Position numbers and translations under genes: made by a program. A stretch of DNA of 37,044 bases from Deltaproteobacteria bacterium (GTDB lineage Bacteria > Desulfobacterota > Desulfuromonadia > Desulfuromonadales > Geopsychrobacteraceae). The notes beneath the pieces were generated by a model that did no database searches, was not told the origin of the DNA, and was given only the letters and a program-made list of their open reading frames with translations. Shown here one piece after another: positions 1 through 6,798 of the stretch (the first letter of the stretch is position 1; each line of letters starts with the position of its first letter). Where the stretch lies: assembly GCA_024280485.1 (NCBI GenBank), contig JAJRQB010000096.1:1-37044 (forward strand), given 5' to 3'.

Positions 1-231
1 AATACTGTCGATGTTGTCTTGAGCGATATCAATATGCCAAATATGAATGGCCTCGAATTTCTCAAAGCAAAATCCGAAGATGATTCGATTAAAGACATTC
101 CCGTCGTCATGATTTCAACGGAAACAGGCGCCGACATCATCGATCAGGCAAAAGCCCTGGGTGCTAAAGGCGCAATCAAAAAACCATTCACTCCAGACCT
201 TATCAACGATACGCTCGGACCGATACTCTAG
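1..231 (+). CDS. CheY-like response regulator receiver domain (C-terminal part, cut by window start)
   Basis: The frame is open from base 1 and ends with TAG at 229-231, so only about 76 C-terminal residues are present. The visible part contains the phospho-acceptor strand VVLSDINMPNMNG, where the Asp of LSD is the expected phosphorylation site. The switch Thr lies in VVMISTET and the conserved Lys in IKKPF near the end. All these residues are intact, so this looks like a functional receiver. The protein stops right after the last receiver helix, so it is either a single-domain CheY or a longer protein with a C-terminal receiver. The CheX-like genes that follow remove phosphate from CheY-P in characterised systems, which favours a chemotaxis role. 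Family call is firm; full length is unknown. Confidence 0.85.
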   Translation, partial: NTVDVVLSDINMPNMNGLEFLKAKSEDDSIKDIPVVMISTETGADIIDQAKALGAKGAIKKPFTPDLINDTLGPIL

Positions 232-311
232 AGTCACAGAGTCAATGCAGCAGGTCTTCGCATCCTCGTGCGTTGATCAATCCGAAAACCCTTATTCTGC
301 AAGGACGAAAC

Positions 312-770
312 GTGAATCACGCTGAAGAGATAGCAGATGCAACTCGTGAAATTTTTTCGAGCATGATTATGCTCGATGTCACGGCCAAGGAAGCGACTAA
401 ACGCACCAGCCCCGATTTTGTAAACAGTATTACCGGTATGATCGGACTCGCGGGCACTTCAAAGGGAAACTTGCTTATCCACCTCCCTGCACCGGTTGCA
501 ACTGCAGTGACTACCGCTTTTCTGGGGATGGATGTAGAAAGCATTGATGATGATGTCTGCGATGCGGTGGGGGAACTGGCCAACATGCTAGCTGGGGCAG
601 TAAAAGCTGCTCTTGACCCAAGCGGTAGTGACATAAAGCTATCAATGCCTACAACGGTCTATGGCGATTCATACTGTCTTGATTGTCAGGACTGCGGAAT
701 CAGTGTTCTTGTCCCCTTCGATTTGGACGGTGCTGAATTCAGTGTTGAATTGCAGTTGATCGATGGCTGA
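312..770 (+). CDS. CheX-like chemotaxis phosphatase domain protein (first of two)
   Basis: Single-domain protein of about 152 residues of the CheC/CheX/FliY phosphatase fold. CheX dephosphorylates CheY-P in spirochaetes and other bacteria. The active-site signature, an Asp followed by ExxN about 21 residues before a Pro, is visible as DAVGELANM with a later SMPTTV. I chose the GTG at 312 because AAGGA lies six bases before it and because the product then lines up with the N-terminus of the next gene. An in-frame TTG at 273 has no ribosome binding site. The gene follows the receiver gene by 80 bp, and its last 8 bases overlap the next start, which implies translational coupling. Phosphatase activity is inferred from the family. 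Confidence 0.75.
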   Translation: MNHAEEIADATREIFSSMIMLDVTAKEATKRTSPDFVNSITGMIGLAGTSKGNLLIHLPAPVATAVTTAFLGMDVESIDDDVCDAVGELANMLAGAVKAALDPSGSDIKLSMPTTVYGDSYCLDCQDCGISVLVPFDLDGAEFSVELQLIDG

Positions 771-1245
771 TATGCCAGGAACAACTTTAGAATTTGCGCA
801 GATCATTACGTCAGCTACAGAAGAAATATTTGCGACCATGATATTTCTGGATTTGAGCTCTGGTCCCCCGTTCACTAAAGGCAAGGATGACCTCGGTTGC
901 TATGTCACAGCGATGATCGGTCTTTCAGGCGACTTTAATGCCATGCTGGGAGTCCACTGCCCGGCAAGTGTCGGCATGGCCATTGGAGGCGCCATGCTCG
1001 GAATGGAGCTCAATGAGGTCGATGACGACACAAAAGATGCGCTGGGAGAGATCACTAACATGCTCGCTGGCGGACTGAAAGAAGCATTCGCTGAAAAAGA
1101 GGTTAGTCTTCATCTGGCTATTCCTACAACAATCTCTGGAAACTCCTACAAGTTATCCGCACCATCTGGCAGCAATAGAATCCTGATCCCATTCGACATT
1201 GATGCCGGACGTTTTTATGTCGATCTGAAATATTCTCTCTCTTAA
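763..1245 (+). CDS. CheX-like chemotaxis phosphatase domain protein (second of two)
   Basis: A 160-residue paralogue of the preceding gene with the same layout: an ATREIF/ATEEIF-like first helix, a GMIGLSG segment, the active-site helix DALGEITNM and a downstream AIPTTISG. The Glu and Asn that position water for CheY-P hydrolysis in CheX are conserved. The ATG at 763 lies inside the end of the upstream gene (overlap ATGGCTGA), so the two are probably translated together from one message. Two adjacent, diverged copies may act on different receivers or form a heterodimer; that is inference. It ends 80 bp before the large tandem-domain gene, and a sigma-54 promoter lies in that gap. Confidence 0.75.
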   Translation: MADMPGTTLEFAQIITSATEEIFATMIFLDLSSGPPFTKGKDDLGCYVTAMIGLSGDFNAMLGVHCPASVGMAIGGAMLGMELNEVDDDTKDALGEITNMLAGGLKEAFAEKEVSLHLAIPTTISGNSYKLSAPSGSNRILIPFDIDAGRFYVDLKYSLS

Positions 1246-1256
1246 GATTTTCAGGG

Positions 1257-1272
1257 TGGCACGATTCACGCA
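1257..1272 (+). promoter_or_regulatory. Predicted sigma-54 promoter upstream of the tandem CheX-like gene
   Basis: The sequence TGGCACGATTCACGCA has a perfect -24 element TGGCACG. Its GG and the -12 GC are separated by exactly ten bases, the invariant sigma-54 spacing. The -12 box (ACGCA) is weaker than the TTGCA consensus. It sits 53 bp before the GTG start at 1325. A sigma-54 activator gene lies just beyond, in convergent orientation, and is a candidate regulator (inference). Confidence 0.55.
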
Positions 1273-1324
1273 AAATAGGTGTTACGGCAGGAATAAGCCA
1301 TATTACTGACACCAGGGGATTCTC

Positions 1325-3115
1325 GTGGCTCAACAAGCGATCGTAGAAACTATATTTAATTCGGTCATTGAAGCACTTCCAACAGAACTTGGCGCTCTGC
1401 TTGGTCAGGAGCTCAGCTGCAATAATACGAATTATCAACTCATATCAAAAGACGATTTTTTCTCTGGAGATCCTCGCCCTAAATCAAGTCTTTCCCATCT
1501 AAATGTGGTTGGTGACCATGAAGGTGAAGCCTTCCTGATTCTTCCAACAAAGACATCAATCATCTTTGGTGGCACATTGATTATGCTGCCGCAAGATCAA
1601 ATTGAAGAAAATGTCCAGAACGAAAAACTTGACGGTGAAGTTGCTGATGCCTATGGCGAGGTAGCAAATATTCTCGCTGGAGTTCTGACTCAAGTTTTTT
1701 TAGATAAACATTCAAAAAGTCTACGGTTTGTTAGAACTGAGGTTGAAGAGCTTGATTCATCCTCAATCGATATTACATCAGACGCACCTTTCCCTCCCGG
1801 GATATACTTTAGTTGCAGTAGTCAGTTAGCAATGGGCGAACAGTCTCTCGGGACAATTGAAATCATCATCCCTGCAGAACTTCTCGACCTGGCAGATGCC
1901 CCCCAGACTGATAGCACACTTAAAGAACCTGAAGTACCGGCCGCGACCTCTCCTCCTGAGGAACAAAAACCCGCTAAAGAGGTCCCTACCGATAAAGTAG
2001 CTACCCCTGCGCCTCCGGCCCGGCCACCTTTTACTGATGCAAAGAAACTTGCCGATGTTGTACTCAAGGCTACGATTGAACAGACATCTGAAGAAGTCGG
2101 TGCCTTACTAGGTCAAACTTTTGCGTGTAGTGACCTCAAGATGGAAATGGTATCTAAGAGTGATTTTTTTAGCAGCCATTGCCTCGAGAAATCAATCCTC
2201 ACAAACTTTGAGGTCAGTGGCAACATCAGCGGAAAAAGTTTCCTGCTACAGGGGATAAAGGACTCGATTCTTATGGGAGGGACGTTAATTATGCTCCCCG
2301 AAGAAGAGATCGAGGCCAGCATGGGAAAAGGTGAATTTGATGGAGAAGTCGCTGATGCGTATGGAGAGGTAGCTAATATAATCTCCGGTGGTTTGACCCA
2401 AACTTTCATAGATCGCTTTCCACAGCAACTCAGATTTGTCAAAACAACCTCAGAAACTATAGTTCCGACCAAACTTACAATGGACGACGACACCCCCTTC
2501 CCTGAGGGTCAATATTACCTGGCTAGCTGCGCTGTAAGCCTGCAAGAAAAAGTGCTTAAGCGGATGCATTTCCTCTTTCCTGCAGAAATTCTTGGACTTG
2601 ATGGGCAGACTGAAACAACACAGGTCGCAGAGCAGACTGATGAGCAAAGAACGGAACAAACTTCAAATCAAAGTGCAGGACAAAGTGCAGGACAAACGGG
2701 AAGCACGTCAGCAGCTGCATCACCAATACAACCACCAAAAGATGCATTACCAGTCATTTTGGTGATTACTGACGCACCTGAAAATGCCGAAATGATTAGC
2801 CACACTCTGAAAAACGATAATTGTGATGTAAAAATCATTGGCTATAAAGATGATGTGCGAACAGTCTTCAGTTCGCACCCTGTTCTAGGGGTTTTCTTAA
2901 TGATGTCAGAAGTTGGTGAGAAAGGATTTTCTGTAGCAATAAAGTTGCAAGCTAGCGGTTACAAGCTTCCGCCTGTAATTGCCACTGGCCCTGAGTGGAC
3001 TCGATCTGCAGTACTAAAAGCAGTCAAATACGGAGCACGTGATATTCTGGTCACCCCGGCATCTGACGACGAAATCCGCAATAAAGCAAGTCAACATATC
3101 AGCATTCCTGCCTGA
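1325..3115 (+). CDS. Tandem CheC/CheX-like protein with C-terminal degenerate receiver
   Basis: A 596-residue protein starting at GTG behind AGGGGA. Residues ~1-190 and ~238-428 are two copies of one domain. Each holds the stretch DGEVADAYGEVAN, giving D108/E112/N115 and D344/E348/N351, the CheC/CheX active-site pattern. A Pro/Ala/Thr-rich linker joins the copies, and a low-complexity Gln/Ser/Thr linker (~429-472) leads to a receiver-like domain (~475-592). In that domain the phospho-Asp position is occupied by Leu/Met (VFLMMSE) and the conserved Lys before Pro is Thr (ILVTPAS), so it should not be phosphorylated. A signalling role in chemotaxis or flagellar control is inferred from the neighbours. 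I do not recognise a named family with this architecture. Confidence 0.65.
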   Translation: MAQQAIVETIFNSVIEALPTELGALLGQELSCNNTNYQLISKDDFFSGDPRPKSSLSHLNVVGDHEGEAFLILPTKTSIIFGGTLIMLPQDQIEENVQNEKLDGEVADAYGEVANILAGVLTQVFLDKHSKSLRFVRTEVEELDSSSIDITSDAPFPPGIYFSCSSQLAMGEQSLGTIEIIIPAELLDLADAPQTDSTLKEPEVPAATSPPEEQKPAKEVPTDKVATPAPPARPPFTDAKKLADVVLKATIEQTSEEVGALLGQTFACSDLKMEMVSKSDFFSSHCLEKSILTNFEVSGNISGKSFLLQGIKDSILMGGTLIMLPEEEIEASMGKGEFDGEVADAYGEVANIISGGLTQTFIDRFPQQLRFVKTTSETIVPTKLTMDDDTPFPEGQYYLASCAVSLQEKVLKRMHFLFPAEILGLDGQTETTQVAEQTDEQRTEQTSNQSAGQSAGQTGSTSAAASPIQPPKDALPVILVITDAPENAEMISHTLKNDNCDVKIIGYKDDVRTVFSSHPVLGVFLMMSEVGEKGFSVAIKLQASGYKLPPVIATGPEWTRSAVLKAVKYGARDILVTPASDDEIRNKASQHISIPA

Positions 3116-3182
3116 TCTTTATTTTTCCAGATGAAAAATTATCCCTCAATGTATCAACTCTAAAATTATACTTTTGTGTAAA

Positions 3183-4208
3183 TTAGATTTCGAGGTCTTT
3201 CTTCTTGATTTTCTCTATCAGGGTGGTCCGTTTGAGATTGAGCAATTTTGCGGCCTCTTTTTTGTTTCCCCCACTCCGCCGAAGAGCGTGCATAATCAGT
3301 TGATCTTCAAAATCACTGATCAATAGATTAAAGTCTAAACCGTTTTCTCCCCACTCTGCTGACGGTGGAGCTGAAACTTCAGCTGATAAAGTAGAAACAA
3401 CGGGAGCAGCCTCATTGAGGAGATTAGGTTCGCAAAGCGGTTCACAACGATACTTCAGCGGCAACTCTGCCATCGTAATAGTTTTTCCGCGGTGTAAAAT
3501 AACCAGACGTTGCATCAAGTTTTCAAGCTCACGAACATTCCCTGGCCAATCGTATGCGCACAAACTACGCAAACTAGCCTCCTCAAATCGAGGAGGCTGG
3601 TCCCCCTGACGGCGACAAAAAATTTTAATAAAACGGTCAATCAGTGGCGGAATGTCCTCGCGTCGCTCGCGCAGTGCGGGGGCATCAAGTGGAATTACAG
3701 CCAGTCGGTAGTAAAGATCTTCACGAAAACGTCCTTCTTCCACCAGCTTCTCTAGATTCTGATGTGTGGCCGCAATCACACGTACATTAATTTTGATCGG
3801 CTTAATCCCACCAACTGGCTCAACTTCACGCTCTTGCAAAACCCGCAACAATTTCGCCTGCAGGTTTGGCTTCATATCTCCGATTTCGTCCAGGAACAAA
3901 CTACCACCATCGGCATGCTGGATCCTGCCGATCTTTGCTTGCTGAGCTCCTGTAAAAGCGCCTTTCACGTAACCAAAAAGCTCACTCTCAAGCAGTTCGT
4001 CCGGAATCGCCGCGCAGTTCACAGGAACAAAATTACCGTTCTTTCGTGGGCTGTTATTATGCACTGCGCGAGCGATTAATTCCTTGCCAGTTCCACTCTC
4101 TCCCTGGATAAGAATTGTGCTATCGCCCTCATCTGCGACACACTCAATCAGCTTAAATAACTCACACATCTGCGCTGAACGCCCGATCATACCTGAAAAA
4201 GATTTCAT
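3183..4208 (-). CDS. Sigma-54-dependent activator without N-terminal sensor domain
   Basis: AAA+ enhancer-binding protein of 341 residues if it starts at the ATG whose complement is 4206-4208. An upstream extension to 4370 is open but AT-rich and looks non-coding. Visible motifs are Walker A GESGTGKE (36-43), the sigma-54 contact loop GAFTGA (83-88), Walker [12 protein letters not shown] (101-111), the arginine-rich sensor segment [11 protein letters not shown], and a Fis-type helix-turn-helix at the C-terminus ([18 protein letters not shown]). It begins directly with the AAA+ domain, as PspF does, so its activity must be set by expression level or a partner protein. The ribosome binding site is weak. 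Nearby chemotaxis and flagellar genes make a flagellar master regulator plausible, but that is inference. Confidence 0.85.
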   Translation of the reverse strand: MKSFSGMIGRSAQMCELFKLIECVADEGDSTILIQGESGTGKELIARAVHNNSPRKNGNFVPVNCAAIPDELLESELFGYVKGAFTGAQQAKIGRIQHADGGSLFLDEIGDMKPNLQAKLLRVLQEREVEPVGGIKPIKINVRVIAATHQNLEKLVEEGRFREDLYYRLAVIPLDAPALRERREDIPPLIDRFIKIFCRRQGDQPPRFEEASLRSLCAYDWPGNVRELENLMQRLVILHRGKTITMAELPLKYRCEPLCEPNLLNEAAPVVSTLSAEVSAPPSAEWGENGLDFNLLISDFEDQLIMHALRRSGGNKKEAAKLLNLKRTTLIEKIKKKDLEI

Positions 4209-4319
4209 CAAATGCAACTTTCTGCTCTCAATCGTCGAGGAAGGTGCTACGTCAATTGCGACTATCGATGGTGGCAAAATCTGACTCCAGAGAAGAAGGG
4301 AATATTGAATTGTTAAATA

Positions 4320-4359
4320 AACATAATATAAGAAGTATAATGTGTCAATATTTAGACAC
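4320..4359 (-). promoter_or_regulatory. Candidate operator palindrome and promoter before the sigma-54 activator
   Basis: GTGTC (4342-4346) and GACAC (4355-4359) form a perfect inverted repeat around AATATTTA. The core GTCAATATTTAGAC matches the published Pseudomonas FleQ box (GTCaNTAAAtTGAC) at 11 of 14 positions. On the minus strand the palindrome contains TTGACA (4343-4348), followed 17 bases later by a poor -10, TATGTT (4320-4325). A site overlapping the -35 suggests autoregulation. The promoter is weakly supported; the palindrome is clear. Confidence 0.35.
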
Positions 4360-4480
4360 GCTTTTCTCAAAGTTTTTACAAACTTAGAAGCAAACTTTTT
4401 ATATATCAGTATTTAATGCACAAATTTCTATTTAAAGACGGAGTTTTGACTAAAATTCGTGTTTATGATGGCTCCCTGCG

Positions 4481-4530
4481 CATCAACACAAAAAGCCCAC
4501 AGCAAATGCTGAGGGCTTTTTGTGTTGATG
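4481..4530 (-). terminator. Perfect long-stem terminator after tRNA-Ser(CGA)
   Basis: Bases 4481-4498 and 4513-4530 are perfectly complementary over 18 bp. The inner CAGCAAATGCTG extends the pairing with a small bulge. The minus-strand reading has GGGC followed by a T run, the usual rho-independent form. The hairpin abuts the encoded CCA end of the tRNA. Bases 4371-4480 hold no gene; they are AT-rich upstream DNA of the activator gene. Confidence 0.8.
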
Positions 4531-4616
4531 GCGGAGAGGGGGAGATTCGAACTCCCGGACCCTTGCGGGTCAACAGATTTCGAGTCTGTCACCTTCGACC
4601 ACTCGGACACCTCTCC
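4529..4616 (-). tRNA. tRNA-Ser (anticodon CGA)
   Basis: An 88-base class II tRNA. Acceptor GGAGAGG (4610-4616) pairs with CCTCTCC, followed by G73 and an encoded CCA (4529-4531). The anticodon stem CAGAC/TCTG flanks loop CTCGAAA with anticodon CGA, reading UCG. A long variable arm (GACCCGCAAGGGTC) marks it as a serine tRNA, and the T loop is GTTCGAATC. It begins six bases after the tadA stop codon and is probably the last member of that operon. Confidence 0.95.
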
Positions 4617-4622
4617 AAAGTG

Positions 4623-5117
4623 TCAATCTGAACTATTTTTTGCGTCTTTCTTCTGTTTGCGCAGACGGCGGAAAAAAGCACTGAGCTGTTCGCTGCATTC
4701 AGCCTGCAGAACGTTCTCTCTAACCTCGACCCGATGATTGAGTCGTTCATCTTCGGCGAGATTAAAAATCGAACCGACGGCGCCCGCCTTGGGATCTCGG
4801 CAACCGTACACCAGAAAAGGTATCCGTGCCAGAATGATTCCGCCCATACACATGACACAAGGCTCAAGAGTGACGTAGAGCGTACAATCAAGCAAACGCC
4901 AGGACCCTAGTCGATCAGCAGCTTGCCGGATAGCGATCATCTCGGCATGTGCCGTAGGATCCTGCTCTGTTTCTCGCAGATTGCAACCACGACCGACAAT
5001 TTCACCCGCCTGAACGACAACAGCCCCGATAGGAACCTCGGCCAGAGCCTCAGCTCGACCTGCTTCCACCAGGGCCTCTCGCATAAAGACCTGATCCTGT
5101 TCATCAGATAGAATCAT
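4623..5117 (-). CDS. tadA: tRNA-specific adenosine deaminase TadA
   Basis: A 164-residue zinc-dependent deaminase that converts A34 to inosine in the wobble position of tRNA-Arg(ACG), allowing one tRNA to read CGU, CGC and CGA. The catalytic HAE (H57-E59) and the second zinc motif PCVMC (86-90) are present, as is the family stretch VYGCRDPKAGAVGS. The length is normal for bacterial TadA. Its ATG lies only 18 bases after the 3' end of tRNA-Arg(ACG), with AAGGA as ribosome binding site. No promoter fits in that gap, so the enzyme appears to be transcribed with its own substrate. tRNA-Ser(CGA) follows after six bases. Confidence 0.96.
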   Translation of the reverse strand: MILSDEQDQVFMREALVEAGRAEALAEVPIGAVVVQAGEIVGRGCNLRETEQDPTAHAEMIAIRQAADRLGSWRLLDCTLYVTLEPCVMCMGGIILARIPFLVYGCRDPKAGAVGSIFNLAEDERLNHRVEVRENVLQAECSEQLSAFFRRLRKQKKDAKNSSD

Positions 5118-5135
5118 GCGGTCCTTACTTTAAAA

Positions 5136-5212
5136 TGGCGCGCCGCGAGGGATTCGAACCCCCGGCCTTCTGATCCGTAGTCAGATGCTCTATCCAGCTG
5201 AGCTAGCGGCGC
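5136..5212 (-). tRNA. tRNA-Arg (anticodon ACG)
   Basis: A 77-base tRNA with encoded CCA (5136-5138). Acceptor GCGCCGC pairs with GCGGCGC. Anticodon stem TCTGA/TCAGA encloses loop CTACGGA, giving anticodon ACG, and the T loop GGTTCGAATCC is canonical. This is the tRNA whose A34 TadA deaminates, and tadA is the very next gene. A strong promoter lies immediately upstream. Confidence 0.96.
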
Positions 5213-5228
5213 ACATTGAAAGAGAAGC

Positions 5229-5257
5229 TTTATCGCCCACCTGCGGGCATTTGTCAA
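5229..5257 (-). promoter_or_regulatory. Sigma-70-type promoter for the tRNA-Arg-tadA-tRNA-Ser operon
   Basis: On the minus strand a perfect -35 TTGACA (complement 5252-5257) is followed by a 17-base spacer and -10 GATAAA (5229-5234). The predicted start falls about ten bases before the tRNA 5' end at 5212. The -35 overlaps the last codons of the lipoprotein gene. Confidence 0.6.
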
Positions 5258-5748
5258 CCCTTTTCTACTGGAGCTTTCACTACCTTTGGTGCCTCGACAA
5301 AACCGCTCAAACTAAGGCTATATCGCGGGTGGCTAAAGTGGTGAGTTTTTGAAGATTGCGCAAATAACCAGCCATAGTACAACTGCTTGCCATTATCACT
5401 GATGACAACTTGAACAGCTGGGTTCTCAACGCCTTTGCCGCGTGAGATTATCTTACCGTCCGACATGATGAAATTAGGCAAGAAAGTTTCAATCCCAATC
5501 TTCATCTTAGACCCAGGGATGACAAAACTGCTCCCAATGGCAACGGTATAAACGGCAGAAGAATCAGCCTCCTGGTCTCCAACAGTAATTTTCACTGCCG
5601 ACCATCCGGCCTTGACTTCATCTGGAACAACAACTTGAATTGTATTCTGAGTTTGGACCTTTTCGACTACCGGCGCAGACTCTTCCTGCTGGCTGCACCC
5701 GAGGAGTAAAATCAAAAACAGGGAGAAACCAATAATCAGCTTATTCAT
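5254..5748 (-). CDS. DUF2155-like lipoprotein
   Basis: A 164-residue predicted lipoprotein. The N-terminus has two residues before Lys, a hydrophobic stretch and a lipobox LLLGC with Cys18 as the lipidation site. The mature part contains IGSSFVIPGSKMKI, ETFLPNF, ENPAVQV and a C-terminal YGWLF...HHFSHPRYSLSL, a pattern I associate with the DUF2155 family of unknown function. The ATG at 5746-5748 is supported by AGGAGGT seven bases upstream; a longer open frame to 5910 runs into the tRNA-linked repeat and is not used. It sits alone between tRNA genes. Function is unknown; location should be the periplasmic face of a membrane. Confidence 0.7.
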   Translation of the reverse strand: MNKLIIGFSLFLILLLGCSQQEESAPVVEKVQTQNTIQVVVPDEVKAGWSAVKITVGDQEADSSAVYTVAIGSSFVIPGSKMKIGIETFLPNFIMSDGKIISRGKGVENPAVQVVISDNGKQLYYGWLFAQSSKTHHFSHPRYSLSLSGFVEAPKVVKAPVEKG

Positions 5749-5840
5749 TACGTACCTCCTGATCGCTGCATCAACCCATAATAATATGGCAGGGTTGCTA
5801 TTTCCACCCCTAGGGGGATTTGTTAAAATAAACATGACGA

Positions 5841-5988
5841 AGAAAGGGGGGAATTCAGTTACTACATCAGCATCATCACGGCAATACCTGCGTAGCCTGA
5901 TTGCGCTCACTGGCGCGGTGCTCTGCTGACGTTGAGTCAGCGCTTGTCCCGCTTCGAATCCCTATTCAGGGGCTTGCTTAAATTAAAC
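5841..5988. repeat. tRNA-Ser-linked repeat, degenerate copy A
   Basis: Third and most decayed copy of the repeat described at 5989-6150, lying distal to tRNA-Ser(GCT). It keeps the body (GCGTA, CTGAC/GTCAG hairpin arms at CTGACGTTGAGTCAG, TTCGAATCCC) and the junction TTAAATTAAAC. The tRNA-derived end is reduced to GGGGGGAATTCAG, and its inverted partner CGAATCCC (5955-5962) no longer matches fully. The length is about 148 bp. Confidence 0.7.
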
Positions 5989-6150
5989 TGGCGGAGAGGG
6001 GGGGATTCGGTCACTTCGTCATCGCCATCACGGCGATTCCTGCGTAACCTCCCCTGCACTCGCTGGCGCGGCCTCCGGGCCGCTTTTCTGACATTAAGTC
6101 AGCGCTTCGTTTCGCTTCGAATCCCCTTGGGAGATCCGTTTAAATTAAAC
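5989..6150. repeat. 162-bp tRNA-Ser(GCT)-linked repeat, copy B
   Basis: Starts with a 21-base exact copy of the 3' end of tRNA-Ser(GCT) (5989-6009 equals 6151-6171), so the unit period is exactly 162 bp. GGGGATTCG (6001-6009) has a perfect inverted partner CGAATCCCC (6118-6126). Inside are hairpins ATCGCC/GGCGAT, GCGGCC/GGCCGC and CTGAC/GTCAG. On the minus strand the transcript would run from the tRNA CCA end into the unit and reach a second tRNA-like 3' end with CCA. It resembles in outline the E. coli tyrT downstream repeats, which also carry tRNA 3' ends. Confidence 0.85.
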
Positions 6151-6238
<88 letters not shown>

Positions 6239-6317
6239 GCAACTTAATTCATCTACTTTCGCGCAGCAATGTTTGACACTTGCAGCACTTCGAACCCAGT
6301 GAGGTTCATTGTATTAT

Positions 6318-6479
6318 TGGCGGAGGAGGTAGGATTTGATCACTTCGTCATCGCCATCCGGGCGACTCCTGCGTAACCTCCCCTGCGCTCGCTGACGCGG
6401 CCATCCCGGCCGCTCTTCTGACATTAAGTCAGCGCCACACTCCGCTTCAAATCCTACTTAGAGATCTGGACAATTCAAA
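6318..6479. repeat. 162-bp tRNA-Ser(TGA)-linked repeat, copy C
   Basis: Begins with a 22-base exact copy of the 3' end of tRNA-Ser(TGA) (6318-6339 equals 6480-6501), again with a 162-bp period. The inverted pair is now GTAGGATTTGA (6329-6339) and TCAAATCCTAC (6447-6457), 11 bp and perfect, matching this tRNA rather than the GCT one. The body is closely similar to copy B, with the same three hairpins and changes that mostly keep pairing, for example GCGGCCGGGATGGCCGC. The stretch 6239-6317 between tRNA-Ser(GCT) and this repeat holds nothing I recognise. Confidence 0.85.
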
Positions 6480-6565
6480 TGGCGGAGGAGGTAGGATTTG
6501 AACCCACGGAACTCTCGTTCAACAGTTTTCAAGACTGCCGCCTTAAGCCACTCGGCCACTCCTCC
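6480..6565 (-). tRNA. tRNA-Ser (anticodon TGA)
   Basis: An 86-base class II tRNA with acceptor GGAGGAG (6559-6565), encoded CCA (6480-6482), anticodon stem CAGTC/GACTG region with loop containing TGA (reads UCA and related codons), variable arm TTGAACGAGAGTTC and T loop GGTTCAAATCC. It is the first tRNA downstream of serS, in the same direction. Confidence 0.95.
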
Positions 6566-6597
6566 GTAATCATTTGCAATGTTCGAAAAGCGCGCCG

Positions 6598-6626
6598 ACC
6601 TTATCCAAAATAAGAAGAAAAAGCAA
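6598..6626 (-). promoter_or_regulatory. Candidate stable-RNA promoter before tRNA-Ser(TGA)
   Basis: On the minus strand TTGCTT (6621-6626) and TAAGGT (6598-6603) are separated by 17 bases and followed by a GC-rich discriminator GGCGCGC, typical of stringently controlled tRNA promoters. The boxes are imperfect. Apart from this site, the 6566-6798 gap before serS contains no supportable gene and no clear terminator. Confidence 0.4.
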
Positions 6627-6798
6627 GTATAAAGATACCAGTGATCCGTGCGGTTAATCGTGACGCATAATTCTGAGACATATTTGTTGCTGTCAAGGCG
6701 TGCAGATGCTGGCCTAGTCTGCGTTAAGCCAAAGAGGCACAACACAGACCGCGAGCAAAAGGGCCAGAATTAAAGGATAGGAGTAGCCGTACGGGTCA

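Noticed and set aside
4209-4370. N-terminal extension of the sigma-54 activator, apparently with a membrane segment
   Set aside because: The extension is AT-rich, overlaps the palindrome and promoter-like boxes, and lacks a ribosome binding site; family proteins can start at the AAA+ domain.
4416-4737. Open frames across the tRNA-Ser(CGA) and tadA 3' region
   Set aside because: They run through the tRNA and terminator and are antisense to tadA; no ribosome binding site or family similarity.
6566-6798. Short hydrophobic reading frames between serS and tRNA-Ser(TGA)
   Set aside because: About 24-26 codons, no start codon with a ribosome binding site in the more hydrophobic one, and no recognisable motif.
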